Shown here: piece after piece, positions 25,101 to 32,400 of the stretch
Layout: each line of letters opens with the position of its first letter
Position numbering within the stretch: position 1 is the stretch's first letter
Assembly (NCBI GenBank): GCA_036768485.1
Contig: JAVLUZ010000154.1
Coordinates: 20,054,428 to 20,118,427, forward strand
Source: Mermis nigrescens
Lineage: Eukaryota; Nematoda; Enoplea; Mermithida; Mermithidae
Length of the DNA stretch: 64,000 nt
Direction of reading: 5' to 3'
Notes under the pieces: model-generated
What the model saw: the letters and a program-made list of their open reading frames with translations, nothing else
What the model was told of the DNA's origin: nothing
Databases searched by the model: none
Program-made: the position numbers and the translations under genes

Positions 25101-27236
25101 AAAATCCTAGCTACGCCTCTGCTATCTGCGTTCTTTAAACACTGATTAGAACCTGGCCCATTCATCAGACAATGAGGTCATCGAACAGAAGATCATACAT
25201 AAGTAAAAAACATCACCTGATAAGAAACGGTCGAATGTTTTTTTCTGAACAAACTTTTCAAAATGTTAGATAGTGGGAGAAGTAGAGCATATGAGTTGCG
25301 CCATGAAAAGTTAACGAATGCAACTGTAGCTCGAAATGAATCCTATCTTTACCGGACATTTTTCACATGTTCAGTCAAATTACTTCAAAAAGCGGAAAAT
25401 GTATGCACCATGAATGATTCTAGAAAAACCAAGTAGCTGTTAATCGCACTAAATCTTAGTCAGTACCATATATGGGCGTTAGGAGGGGGAGGGGTTTCTA
25501 CCACCAGAAGTTGAAACCCCCAGAATTATATCTTTAGTAACAGCTTCGGCAGTTTAGCCCATCCTGACCACCGCCTCCCAGAATTTTCTTGCTGCTCATG
25601 TATGGTCAGTACTATTCTGAACCTACCGATGCATTCCATTCAATCAGAAGTTTCCGCTCGACTTCTAAACAGAAACGACACCTGGCATCTGCCGACAGGA
25701 TGGACAAACAAATATTGTTTTTTTTTGAAAATTTCTGCGCAATCTTGTAGCAGGGGTGTTATTTACTGAATCAAAAACTTTATTCCAAACGAAAATCGTT
25801 AATCTTTTGGAAAACATTGATAGCAACAACCAAACGGTAGATTTTTCCATACAAGTTCTACGAAATTAGACTGATGATGACCACTATGCTACACTACATG
25901 ACCGGTCTGGGAGTCAGCCAGAGCGTTTTTTCAGCCGAAATGGTCTTAAGAAGTGGTATAAACGTTAAAATATAGTAAAAAATGTTTTAATCTATGCGTC
26001 CGATTCTTTTTAGGCACTTTTGCAGAAAATTGGTGATTTTCGGCAGTTTCAGCCTTCATTTTGCCTCATTTATCCCAGAAAATTTTCCATTTTTCCGTCG
26101 GGGGTTTCAAACCCAGTGCGAAATGTTTTTCCCTGTGATAACATAGTCAAATTAATTAACAGGCGAGTCAGCTGCAGCCTTAATAAGATGCAACATAATC
26201 GTTGGATAAGCCTAAGCTAGTGGAAAGAAATTTAAAACAAAGCCAATATTTCTCAATTAGTGATTCCTCATGAAAAGTATCTATGCATAGTCAGTTGTTA
26301 TCTTCTTACTGAGATATACGTTCTGGACTTTTGGGCGATCAGCGATCGTGTTGTGCGATGCGCTTTCAAGCAAATCGGCCAGATTATACCTATTGACGGG
26401 ATGAGTTGTGCGGTTCCGAAATTCGAGTATGATGTCTTTCAAAGAAGGGACTGAAATGGCCCGTCTATAGCTTAAGTTTTCTATTGGCATGATCATATCA
26501 CCATCAGATAGGAGTATAGTCAATTGAAAGTCACGTTTATTGCTAGAGAATCCGCACTGCTCAACTACACGAGCCGCAATATCCATCATATCCAATTCCA
26601 ATGCATGATGCCTGCACAAGTAGAAAACAGATGCCACACGTCACCTGGATTATTGAAAATTTTACATAATATTTTGTTTTGAGCAATACTTTTTTCGGTA
26701 AGCATTATCTTATCTGAAAAAGTCAAAAATTAAAAATTCTCTAGTATACCACGCTGCATGATGCACCTCATTATGACTTTAATGTCTTCATTTTCTCTTT
26801 TAATTCTATTGGAGAACGAATGTTGCTTGCTTTTAGGATTTTAATGATGTAATTGGTTATCGAATAATTTTTTCATAGCTGGCCCTCTCTATCGGGCAAA
26901 GCATCTGCCGAAAAACCAGAGAAGCAATGCAGAATAACGTTAAAAGTCAATTTCAGCTGGACTCCTTATTATTTTTGAAAATGATTGTAGGACATGTAAT
27001 CTAACTTATAATCCCTGCATCTCTTAATCCGTACCTTTCGAAGGAGCACTCTGGAACCTTGAAAAGTCAACAAGAACATAAAAATTTAGTCGCACGATAA
27101 TGGTGCAGCTGTTTTCTGGTAGTTTGTCTGCTACAGATTGATAAACACAATAATACAGATCGTCCGACGAGGAGACTGGTGATACAACCGGAAATACTAC
27201 AGCCATAGTCGCAAAGAGAAGCCTTGTAACTTCCAT
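12903..27236 (-). CDS. Membrane protein with vWA, PAN-like and TSP1 domains (six exons seen)
   Basis: This spliced minus-strand gene has exons at 27035-27236, 26310-26611, 23253-23460, 18873-19180, 16439-16671 and 12903-13124, about 490 residues in all. Order seen: N-terminal hydrophobic signal (MEVTRLLFATMAVVF), a divergent vWA domain over exons 1-3, a PAN/apple-like cysteine module, a TSP1 repeat (DWTEWIKCPSC), a Ser/Thr-rich stalk, one membrane helix and a basic tail ending KDMKSP. All junctions match in phase except exon 1 to exon 2 (phase 1 to phase 2), where a small exon is missing or there is a sequence error. Known of these families: they bind matrix, glycans or cell-surface partners, so adhesion or recognition at the cell surface is the likely role (inference). 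The MIDAS motif is not intact, so metal-dependent integrin-like binding is doubtful. I do not recognise a specific orthologue. Confidence 0.72.
13485..13700. repeat. MITE-like repeat shared with 33325-33535
   Basis: The stretch CAAAATTTTGGGAGGGGGT through GGCCAGCCAACTTTGGG matches the segment at 33325-33535 at several blocks, with G-rich start and end. It lies in the last intron of the minus-strand gene and is non-coding. Confidence 0.6.
13701..15323. other. Intron of the minus-strand gene, no other feature
   Basis: AT-rich intronic sequence. I see no exon, RNA gene or defined repeat in it. Confidence 0.4.
15324..15557. mobile_element. hAT-like MITE, family F1
   Basis: It begins CATAGGTGGGC and ends CACGCCCAGGTGTG. 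Inside are the F1 blocks (GAGCACAATCCATTAGC and C/G-rich shoulders). Flanks TGTAAGAG (15316-15323) and TGTACAAG (15558-15565) agree at 6 of 8. Intronic. Confidence 0.75.
15830..16390. repeat. Degenerate MITE fragments, C-rich
   Basis: Three blocks of CCCCCAGAATT-type sequence with neighbouring TTTTGGCRATTT, ending in motifs such as CTGCCCACC, CTGTCCATGTATG and CTATCTATGCACGG. They resemble the short F1-related element at 25467-25604. Target duplications were not resolved. Confidence 0.5.
16439..16671 (-). CDS. vWA-PAN-TSP1 gene, exon 5 (TSP1 repeat and stalk)
   Basis: The acceptor GCTACATAG|ATTGG joins exon 4 in phase to give SDWTEWIKCPSCKQTGYRAR. This matches a TSP1 repeat: two Trp residues spaced by three, CxxC, and the R-rich GYRARHRR strand. 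Six cysteines follow the family count (CPSC, SLC, DC, KC, SC). After the repeat comes a Thr/Ser-rich stretch (TTSKSTATTATSTKS). The donor CATAAG|GTTAAC leaves phase 0. ORF sequence beyond 16439 belongs to intronic repeat. Confidence 0.75.
17005..17270. repeat. Dispersed repeat family F3
   Basis: The block from GGCCGATCTGGGG through GACCCCCTAAACCCCC matches the other F3 copies, including a CTACGTTATCACACA segment. Intronic. Confidence 0.6.
17620..18000. repeat. AAGTTCATAA-type short repeats
   Basis: The words AAGTTCATAA and its variants occur repeatedly (about 17650-17900), giving a low-complexity AT-rich patch in an intron. No larger unit is resolved. Confidence 0.5.
18873..19180 (-). CDS. 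vWA-PAN-TSP1 gene, exon 4 (PAN/apple-like)
   Basis: The exon begins after CCAATAGAG (phase 2 works if the second AG is used; using the first AG would start at 19182 in phase 0). The translation has FSLCMCSMLHDC, then SECHLIK, then ERC, the spacing of the central part of a PAN/apple module, followed by further cysteines (IGC, DC, KC). The donor AAAAGCG|GTAATT leaves phase 1. PAN modules bind proteins or carbohydrates. The N-terminal cysteine of the module may lie on an unseen exon. Confidence 0.6.
19367..19573 (+). pseudogene. PIF/Harbinger accessory (Myb/SANT-like) protein fragment
   Basis: Sixty-eight codons on the plus strand encode a charged helix (EHEAKMELLKQKQAAA, KKRYYEAKL) typical of the C-terminal coiled coil of the Myb/SANT-like partner protein found in PIF/Harbinger transposons. 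It lies tail to tail with a Harbinger transposase fragment (19590 onward, minus). The DNA-binding N-terminus is absent, so it is a remnant inside the intron of the minus-strand host gene. Confidence 0.55.
19590..19802 (-). pseudogene. PIF/Harbinger transposase, N-terminal remnant
   Basis: About 70 codons on the minus strand contain RKETVRELINLVQDRI and RRNNPVPPYLQ, the pattern of the N-terminal region of HARBI1-like transposases (a helix before the conserved PxxxQ block). The DDE catalytic region is not present; the reading frame ends at 19590. Sequence upstream on the same strand (to about 20081) is the element's 5' region with ATCGATTTAA motifs. It is broken, so it cannot be active. Confidence 0.65.
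19758..20081 (-). mobile_element. Harbinger element end, inverted relative to neighbour
   Basis: This segment is the approximate reverse complement of 20085-20344, including the first transposase codons (the AATAAATGGATTG block), the ATTTGATCCACRTGATT block and AAATCGATTTAAGC motifs. It is the 5' end of the transposase-bearing element and abuts the neighbouring element at a shared TAA. Confidence 0.65.
20085..21050. mobile_element. PIF/Harbinger-derived MITE (TSD TAA)
   Basis: The ends are GGGCCGTATTCACAAAGGCG and its complement CGCCTTTGTGAATACGGCCC, with TAA on both sides (20082-20084 and 21051-21053), matching the 3-bp TWA duplication of the superfamily. The left part keeps the first transposase codons of the neighbour; the middle (from about 20337, CTGAGCTACCCGGCGTTG) is unrelated and probably inserted. 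No intact ORF. Both are in an intron of the minus-strand host gene. Confidence 0.85.
21180..21710. repeat. 17/18-bp minisatellite, CCAACAGCCCCACC type
   Basis: About 30 copies of AACAGCCCCACC plus a short variable linker (GTCCC, AATCCC, AGTCCC, AAAAATCCC). Mixed 17- and 18-bp units make long open frames on the minus strand that encode GLLGLVGLLG-type runs; these are not real genes. On the right it runs directly into F1 MITE sequence. Confidence 0.9.
21711..21863. mobile_element. F1 MITE, half
   Basis: F1 body sequence (ATGGCGAAAGACACCATTTTT, then CACGCCCATGTGTG at the right end). The left end is missing: the minisatellite replaces it. The first motif named is 21 bases in genomic context and is given here only by its start at 21731. 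Confidence 0.65.
22110..22236. mobile_element. Degenerate F1-like MITE segment
   Basis: TAGAATTCTGGGGG and CCCCGAGCTTATGTGTGG resemble F1 shoulders and end. It borders the second minisatellite block on its left, as the half element at 21711 borders the first. Confidence 0.45.
22240..22570. repeat. Minisatellite block in opposite orientation
   Basis: About 18 copies of GGTGGGGCTGTTGGGA, the complement of the block at 21180-21710. The two blocks are separated by about 530 bp, so they form a large imperfect inverted repeat. ORFs on both strands are low-complexity translations. Confidence 0.9.
22571..23252. other. Intron of the minus-strand gene, no other feature
   Basis: A short C-rich repeat end lies at about 22655-22710 (CAAGGGGGAGGG, CCGCCTCCGCCCC). 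Otherwise no feature is visible. Confidence 0.4.
23253..23460 (-). CDS. vWA-PAN-TSP1 gene, exon 3 (vWA C-terminal half)
   Basis: The acceptor TTATTTCAG|TTGTGAC joins in phase to exon 2, giving PKVQNVYLIVTSEDS, which sits where vWA domains have a strand plus TDG loop; the aspartate is replaced (VTSED). The translation continues through a helix (DQRKIAKILSKW) and a strand (SKVIVLFP). The donor GCACT|GTGAGA leaves phase 2. This fit to the vWA fold across a splice junction is the main support for the domain call. Confidence 0.65.
23696..25121. mobile_element. hAT-like non-autonomous element, 1.4 kb
   Basis: It begins CATAGGCGTAGCCAGGA and ends CCTAGCTACGCCTCTG, an inverted pair close to the ends of the hAT at 50197-54895. 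Flanks CTAGCTGC (23688-23695) and CTATCTGC (25122-25129) match at 7 of 8. The body has no coding region but several palindromic GGCGCTTCGCGCC-like blocks (about 23828, 24530, 24617), like the elements at 58582-59612 and 61050-61560. Confidence 0.8.
25467..25604. mobile_element. Short hAT-like MITE (TSD GTCAGTAC)
   Basis: A 138-bp element with ends CATATATGGGC and GCTCATGTATG, flanked by a perfect 8-bp duplication GTCAGTAC (25459-25466 and 25605-25612). It is related to F1 by ends and C-rich shoulders but lacks the F1 core. Confidence 0.85.
25895..26120. repeat. Dispersed repeat family F3
   Basis: The block from ACCGGTCTGGGAGTCAGCC to TCGGGGGTTTCAAACCC is alignable by eye to the other F3 copies. 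It lies just downstream of exon 2 of the minus-strand gene. The ORF at 26020-26220 is within it and spurious. Confidence 0.55.
26310..26611 (-). CDS. vWA-PAN-TSP1 gene, exon 2 (vWA core)
   Basis: The acceptor is TTCTACTTGTGCAG|G and the donor CTCA|GTAAGA. The translation gives a helix (LELDMMDIAARVVEQCGF), a strand (FQLTILLSDGDMIM) and a segment like the vWA threonine-loop helix (YNLADLLESASHN), then the next strand (PKVQNVYL). Incoming phase is 2, outgoing phase 1. The incoming phase does not fit exon 1 directly. Confidence 0.65.
27035..27236 (-). CDS. vWA-PAN-TSP1 gene, exon 1 (signal peptide, vWA strand 1)
   Basis: The ATG at 27236 opens a hydrophobic signal peptide, followed by DDLYYCVYQSV and then TIIVRLNFYVLVDFSRFQS, which reads as the first vWA strand and metal-site loop. 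The usual DxSxS is here DFSRF, so the second serine is lost. The donor is CGAAAG|GTACGG, leaving phase 1. Confidence 0.65.
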
Positions 27237-27879
27237 GTTACCTTACATATACATTGTCCAGGAAAAATCTGAAAAGTTGACTTTGGCTTGACAATAAAGC
27301 GTTGTAAATCAGCTATCGATCGTTGTTATAGCAGGATGCTTATCAGGTTGTGCGAAAATAGTTTTACAAAACCTTTTACACAAAAATTAATTTTCACACC
27401 AAAGAAAAAATTTTTCAATGACATTTCTCAGTTCGACCAAACTGTAAAAATAGGTACCTACCTAACTATTTTCGTACACTATATAAAACATACCTACATA
27501 GGCCTGGATCTGGTTTCGAAATTCCTCGGAAGTTTTTACAGCGAGGTGATTTGGAAGCATTAAAAATTCAGCCAATTGGCTTAAAGCCTTTGTTTATACC
27601 CACCTCTCTTGTCATCTGTTTGGCAAGTCTCCTAATTCCTCGTTATTTAGCTCCAATCTTCATTTTGGCAAACTGGTTTATGTAACTTTGTACCTTTGCT
27701 TTTTGGCAACCATGGTGAGCATATACTTAAGTCCAAAAATTAATCATTCACATGCAAAATAGCGTTTTTATGTCGTTTTAGATTATCTATTTCCATTTAA
27801 AATCATATGGTGTGACTTTTTCCGAAAAATTTGAAATTTTAAAATTAAACGATTTGTGGCAAAAATGATAAAACACCAT

Positions 27880-28170
27880 TGAGTTTAGCGAGATTAGGCG
27901 CGCGAAGCGCCGGAAATTGTATGAAATTGAGGCAGACTGAGGATTTTAAGAGGAGTAAAAATGAAAGAAAACTGCTGAAACAACTGTTTTAATACTCTAG
28001 AAATCGTTTAAGAAGTCATGAAAATATTTGTTGCTTCAAAAACATATTCCTGGCGTAAAAATATGGCTTCCTGGCCGCCAAGAAAGTAAGCAAATGCCAT
28101 TGATTCGTATTTTCCGGCGCGAAGCGCCTGAAAATTTGAGAAATTATGATTATCGATGGCCAATCATCAA
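27880..28170. repeat. Fragment of GGCGCGAAGCGCC-bearing hAT-like family
   Basis: It contains GCGCGAAGCGCCGGAAAT and, later, TTCCGGCGCGAAGCGCC, with intervening sequence matching 58811-59500. Ends were not resolved. The ORF at 28028-28315 crosses its edge and is not supported. Confidence 0.6.
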
Positions 28171-28332
28171 CAATTGCAGGTCCATTCTTTATCTCGTTAT
28201 GTTTAGTGAGTTAAAACGGATATTCCAGGAAAAAGTCAAGCAGTTTGAATCGAACTCGGTATCCCCCGAAACAATGCGAATGTTTGACGGAGAAGGGGAA
28301 CAGAGCGTTTGTTAATGTTACGTTTTGACAAT

Positions 28333-28500
28333 TATAGTCTGTTTCATATATGTAAGTTTGAGCATAAATTTTAAGGATAATTTCGAAAGTAAGCCGATGG
28401 ATTACGATAATTATATATCAAATAAATGTTATAATTGTAACCTGTCAGCTTATTGTCGGGCATAGTTCTTAAAAATTATGCCCAAACTTGTGTGAAACAG
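28333..28500. mobile_element. Tc1/mariner-like MITE, family F2
   Basis: It begins TATAGTCTGTTTCATATA and ends at GTGTGAAACAG, where the last bases (ACTATA) are replaced by GGGTTTACCC. The body matches the 7246-7413 copy. Confidence 0.75.
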
Positions 28501-29060
28501 GGGTTTACCCGAAAGCTGACGCCTTAAAGCTTTATCTATACTTCACGCAAATTGCGCCGCAAAGGGATTTTGCGGCCACAGTATGCCCTAAAATTATTTT
28601 GCCCTCGCGAATATTCTGCGGCAAAATCCGCTCGCCGCGTCGCCTCATGCATCTATACTTTACACGGCGATCCCACCGCAATGGACAAAAAAGTAGCTTC
28701 CAAGTTGGCGCTCAGCGCCAATTTACCGCCGCTTCGCGCAATCTGTTCTTACTTGTGGCGAATTGCCGCTTCGATCGTTTGTTGACACCTCATTTGCATT
28801 CGCTCGATTAGTGAGTGGGTCGACTCCGACTCCGACATCTCATTTGCATTCGCAAGGGCAATCGGCTTTTTAGCTTCTGCGCTAAAAATAGCTAATTTCG
28901 GTCCTTGCCGCACGGCAAAAGTACAGATTGAAAAGCGGCGAAAAAATTTTAACTTTAGCGAATTTGGTTGCGACGCGGCGACCGCGTGAAGATTAGATTG
29001 ACCGGCCGCGCCTCGCTATTAGCAGGCTGCCGCGCCGCAGCGGGAAGTGCAGATTGGTTC
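28500..29060. other. CpG- and GC-rich patch with GCCGC words
   Basis: Unlike its AT-rich neighbours, this stretch is rich in CGC, GCG and GCCGC words. It includes a direct repeat CTCATTTGCATTCGC (about 28789 and 28841). It may be a regulatory CpG-rich segment or a degraded GC-rich element. ORFs in two frames look incidental. Confidence 0.4.
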
Positions 29061-29408
29061 GGCGCGGAATTTCCTACAGTTCGTGCAAGGAGCTGGACAC
29101 GTATTAAGTTCGTGTTGTTTTTTTATATTTAACCTGTGTTTACGTGTCCACTTTCATTAAACAGCTAATTAGTTTTGGAGAATGTTCTGTTGACAATGCA
29201 TAGCGCATAAAAATCCATGGCAACGGATTAGTTCATATGAACCTACATATATAATTTCGAATATTTGTACATATGTGTGTATATCACCCACCTGCTCTCC
29301 AAATCCAGCTTTGGTAGCAGATAGATGATATTCTAAATATTACTACAACGTTTGCGATGAAAAGTATTGGGTGAAGACACATATACCCACTGTATAAAAA
29401 TAAAAATT

Positions 29409-29490
29409 ATGCGCTTCAGGTTTTCGATTACATTATTATTTACTGTTTTTTATGCTGTGGATCCCATAACAAGACAGACTGAAAACAGAG
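29409..29490 (+). CDS. Protease exon 1 (signal peptide)
   Basis: The first in-frame ATG opens [17 protein letters not shown], a basic start plus hydrophobic core, followed by [10 protein letters not shown]. The donor AACAGAG|GTGAAG leaves phase 1 (G), exactly what exon 2 needs (AT). The join is inferred from phase and from the lack of another signal-peptide exon nearby. Confidence 0.65.
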
Positions 29491-32400
29491 GTGAAGCCTT
29501 TCTCTATTCCGTATTATGCTTATTTTTGTGTTTTGAAAGCGGTTGTACTGTACCTATGTATGTATTTACAAGAAGCATGTTCATACAGTAATGCTGTCTC
29601 AAACCGAAGTGCCGTCTTATTGTTTTGATTATCAATTTATTCACGTATGACGTTGAAATTCGAAATATTATTTTTTTAATGGATAACAATCTTGTACTAG
29701 ATTAGGAAAAAATGCATTGAGTTGATGCATAATAGCCGTTAAATATTGGTTTGTTGATGGATAAATATCTCTTGAAATTCTTGCCCATAACTTAAGTGAA
29801 CCAGACTTAGGTACCTATAGATTTACATACAAATTGTCAGAAAATGCTTCGAGTGTTTGCAAAAAGTAATCAGTGACTTTCGGTAGAATCACTGAAATGG
29901 ATTTTATTAAAACTCACAAAAAATACTAAAATGTTTAATTACGCTAATGAATTAAATTTCAGCAATTTTCGGTATTAGCTTTGTTTAGCATTATTGCCAA
30001 AAATATATAATTCTCAAATTTTATATAACCATATAGAATTACGATGAACTCATTGCTGCTAAGAATGTTATCTGAGCTGCGTAGCCCAATTTTAGCTCTC
30101 TCGCACAAAGATGCATTTGTTCTCGTTCAAAATCCAACAATTAAGGAATTTTTTATTTAGCATAAAGCAAGACAGCTAGAAATAAGATGATATGATCAAT
30201 CAAAAATTGATCTTAGGGCGTCAAATTGAGGAGATTTCATTGAAAAAGGCATAACTACACTTTTTTCCTTTATGACGTACTTATGTACATATGTGGGTAC
30301 ATAGTACGTAGGACATCTAAAGCTAAAAATGCAATAAGCGGTGACATTCAACAATGCTTGTGCTCTTCGGGAGGTTATGATTAGAATGCACGGGTTTAGG
30401 GATCTAGACGAAGATGCGCAGCGGCCGATCTACATATAAAGGGTCAGACCGGACTACAGTCCGTTTCACACAAGTTTAAGCATAAATTTTAAAAACCATG
30501 CCTGACAGAGCTGACAGATTGTGATTATAGCGTTGTTGATACATGTAAAATTATCGTGATCCGTCGGCTTACTTTCGAAAAAATTCTCAAAATTTATACC
30601 CAAACTTATTTGAAACGGACTATAGTTGGGGGCTTATCTGGAAATTGATTTAAATGTCAAAATAGCATAAAGGCTGTGTTAATTGACAGTCTTTGGTCAA
30701 TTTCAGTCATTTTTGCGATAAAATTATGAATTTATTCGTTTTTGACCGCAGTTTTGCATTTATTTCCTAGAATTTTTCCATTTTGTCCTTCTGCGGAGTG
30801 TAGCTAAACCCTGAAACTTACTCCCTCATGCATGTCTGGTCAGCATCTTACCAACTCGTAATGAAAAAGAAAATTTTAGGATTAAAATAAGGCAACATTA
30901 TAAGGCCAGAAGACCGACAAGAATCAAAGATTTCCGCAAAACACTTTTTTGTGGTATATGTTTAATATTTATACGTGAAATTTAAGGTCCTTTATGTAGC
31001 TCACTGAGCTTAATGATTCCCCGGCCATGCTGTTGGTAACCCCACAAAAAACTATCATGTTTGAAATATAAATCTATCATAAGCTTGCAAAATAAATTTA
31101 TTTTGCATTTCTTTTAGATGTTTACAGATAAATTTTAATTTTTTAATTTTTATTTTTTAAAATTCTTATTTGAAATTATCTATAAACAATTTAACATTGC
31201 TCATAGATGAATCCGATAGTTTCAACCTAACAAACGACAACGAAACGAGATATTGTACGGGTCGCCTGATTTATGCTAAGACTGAACATAAATTGTCTAT
31301 CTTTCCCATGTTTTTGCGAATTTTTATCAGCACCGAACACCGTTGTGCATTGTTATGCTACTCGATCAAGATTTGTTCCTGGGCTAATTTCGTGGGTAAC
31401 GGTTATTGCGAACTTATGTCTCAGAGCATAGACGACCCTTCGCGGACCACCAATGCAGACAGTACAGTCGTTGATGACCAGAATTCCAGCTTTCTGCACG
31501 ACCTTTCATGCAAATCAATGACAGGAGCCGATCAGACCAGTAAATTTTTTCTGAAATTTAAGGCGTATTTGTTTTTATTGGCTATTCTGACAATTTTATT
31601 CCCCGAATTTTTCAGCCGTTGAAAGACGAAAACGATCTGCGGAAGATCCGTACGATTTCGTCAAATGGATCAAGCAAAACTTTATCGCCATTCTATCACA
31701 AACGAGTTTTAAAACATTTTTAGATAAAGGCAATAATACTCCTACTACCGTCATTAACACTAGTTCCACTCGTGAATCTGTTACGGTTGGGAAATTCTTG
31801 AATATATCTAATTATTTACCATCGACCTCATTTGTTCTATCGAATGCGACAATAAATTATAGCATTATTCCTTCAATCCTAGACATTCTTACAATTAATG
31901 ATTACAATATAAGTTTGCAGAATGGGACGGATAACATGGATAATAATGATCATAACAAATATAATTTAGCTAGCTCTTCTGCGCAAAGTACTAAATGGCA
32001 ATCGAGTGTGGAGCAAAACTTCAGCCTCGTTTACACTTCAAATGCTTCAGTAGTAACTGCGAACATTCTTCAGACACATTCTAGCGATTTATTTCCGACC
32101 TTAAATTACAGTGAAACAGCATTGGCAAACACCGAATCACTATTCTTAAAAAATAGAACCTACATTACGAATAGTTCGTGGAATTATTGGAACTATTCAG
32201 ACTCATCTACCGTGGCAACCACTGAAACAACAATGGACAGTCTCTTCAACTGGAACGACGCCAACTCATCGACAGATCCAGTACTCTCTACAAACATTAT
32301 CAAAACGGTTTTAATTATATCCACAGCAACATCTGAACAAACGGACATTTTATTCAACACAACACCGGTTTCCCGAACTAAAACTGGCAACTCCACCCAG

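Larger units (their letters stand above)
27237..29408. promoter_or_regulatory. Shared upstream region of two divergent genes
   Basis: The start codons of the minus-strand vWA-PAN-TSP1 gene (27236) and the plus-strand protease (29409) face away from each other across 2.2 kb. The region holds two repeat insertions (27880-28170 and 28333-28500) and a CpG-rich patch (28500-29060). TATAAAA occurs at 29395, only 14 bases before the protease ATG, probably too close to be its TATA box unless the 5' UTR is spliced. Shared regulation is inference. Confidence 0.35.

Noticed and set aside
12903..27236. Apicomplexan or other parasite contamination, because of vWA plus TSP1 plus membrane tail
   Set aside because: The gene is interleaved with the same MITE families found across the window, and its neighbour is a typical animal trypsin.
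28028..28315. 95-codon ORF upstream of the protease
   Set aside because: It crosses the edge of a dispersed repeat fragment and has no splice or domain support.
28488..28811. Overlapping plus-strand ORFs as an exon of the protease
   Set aside because: No signal peptide or domain, two frames open because of GC-rich composition, and exon 1 at 29409 already satisfies the phase.
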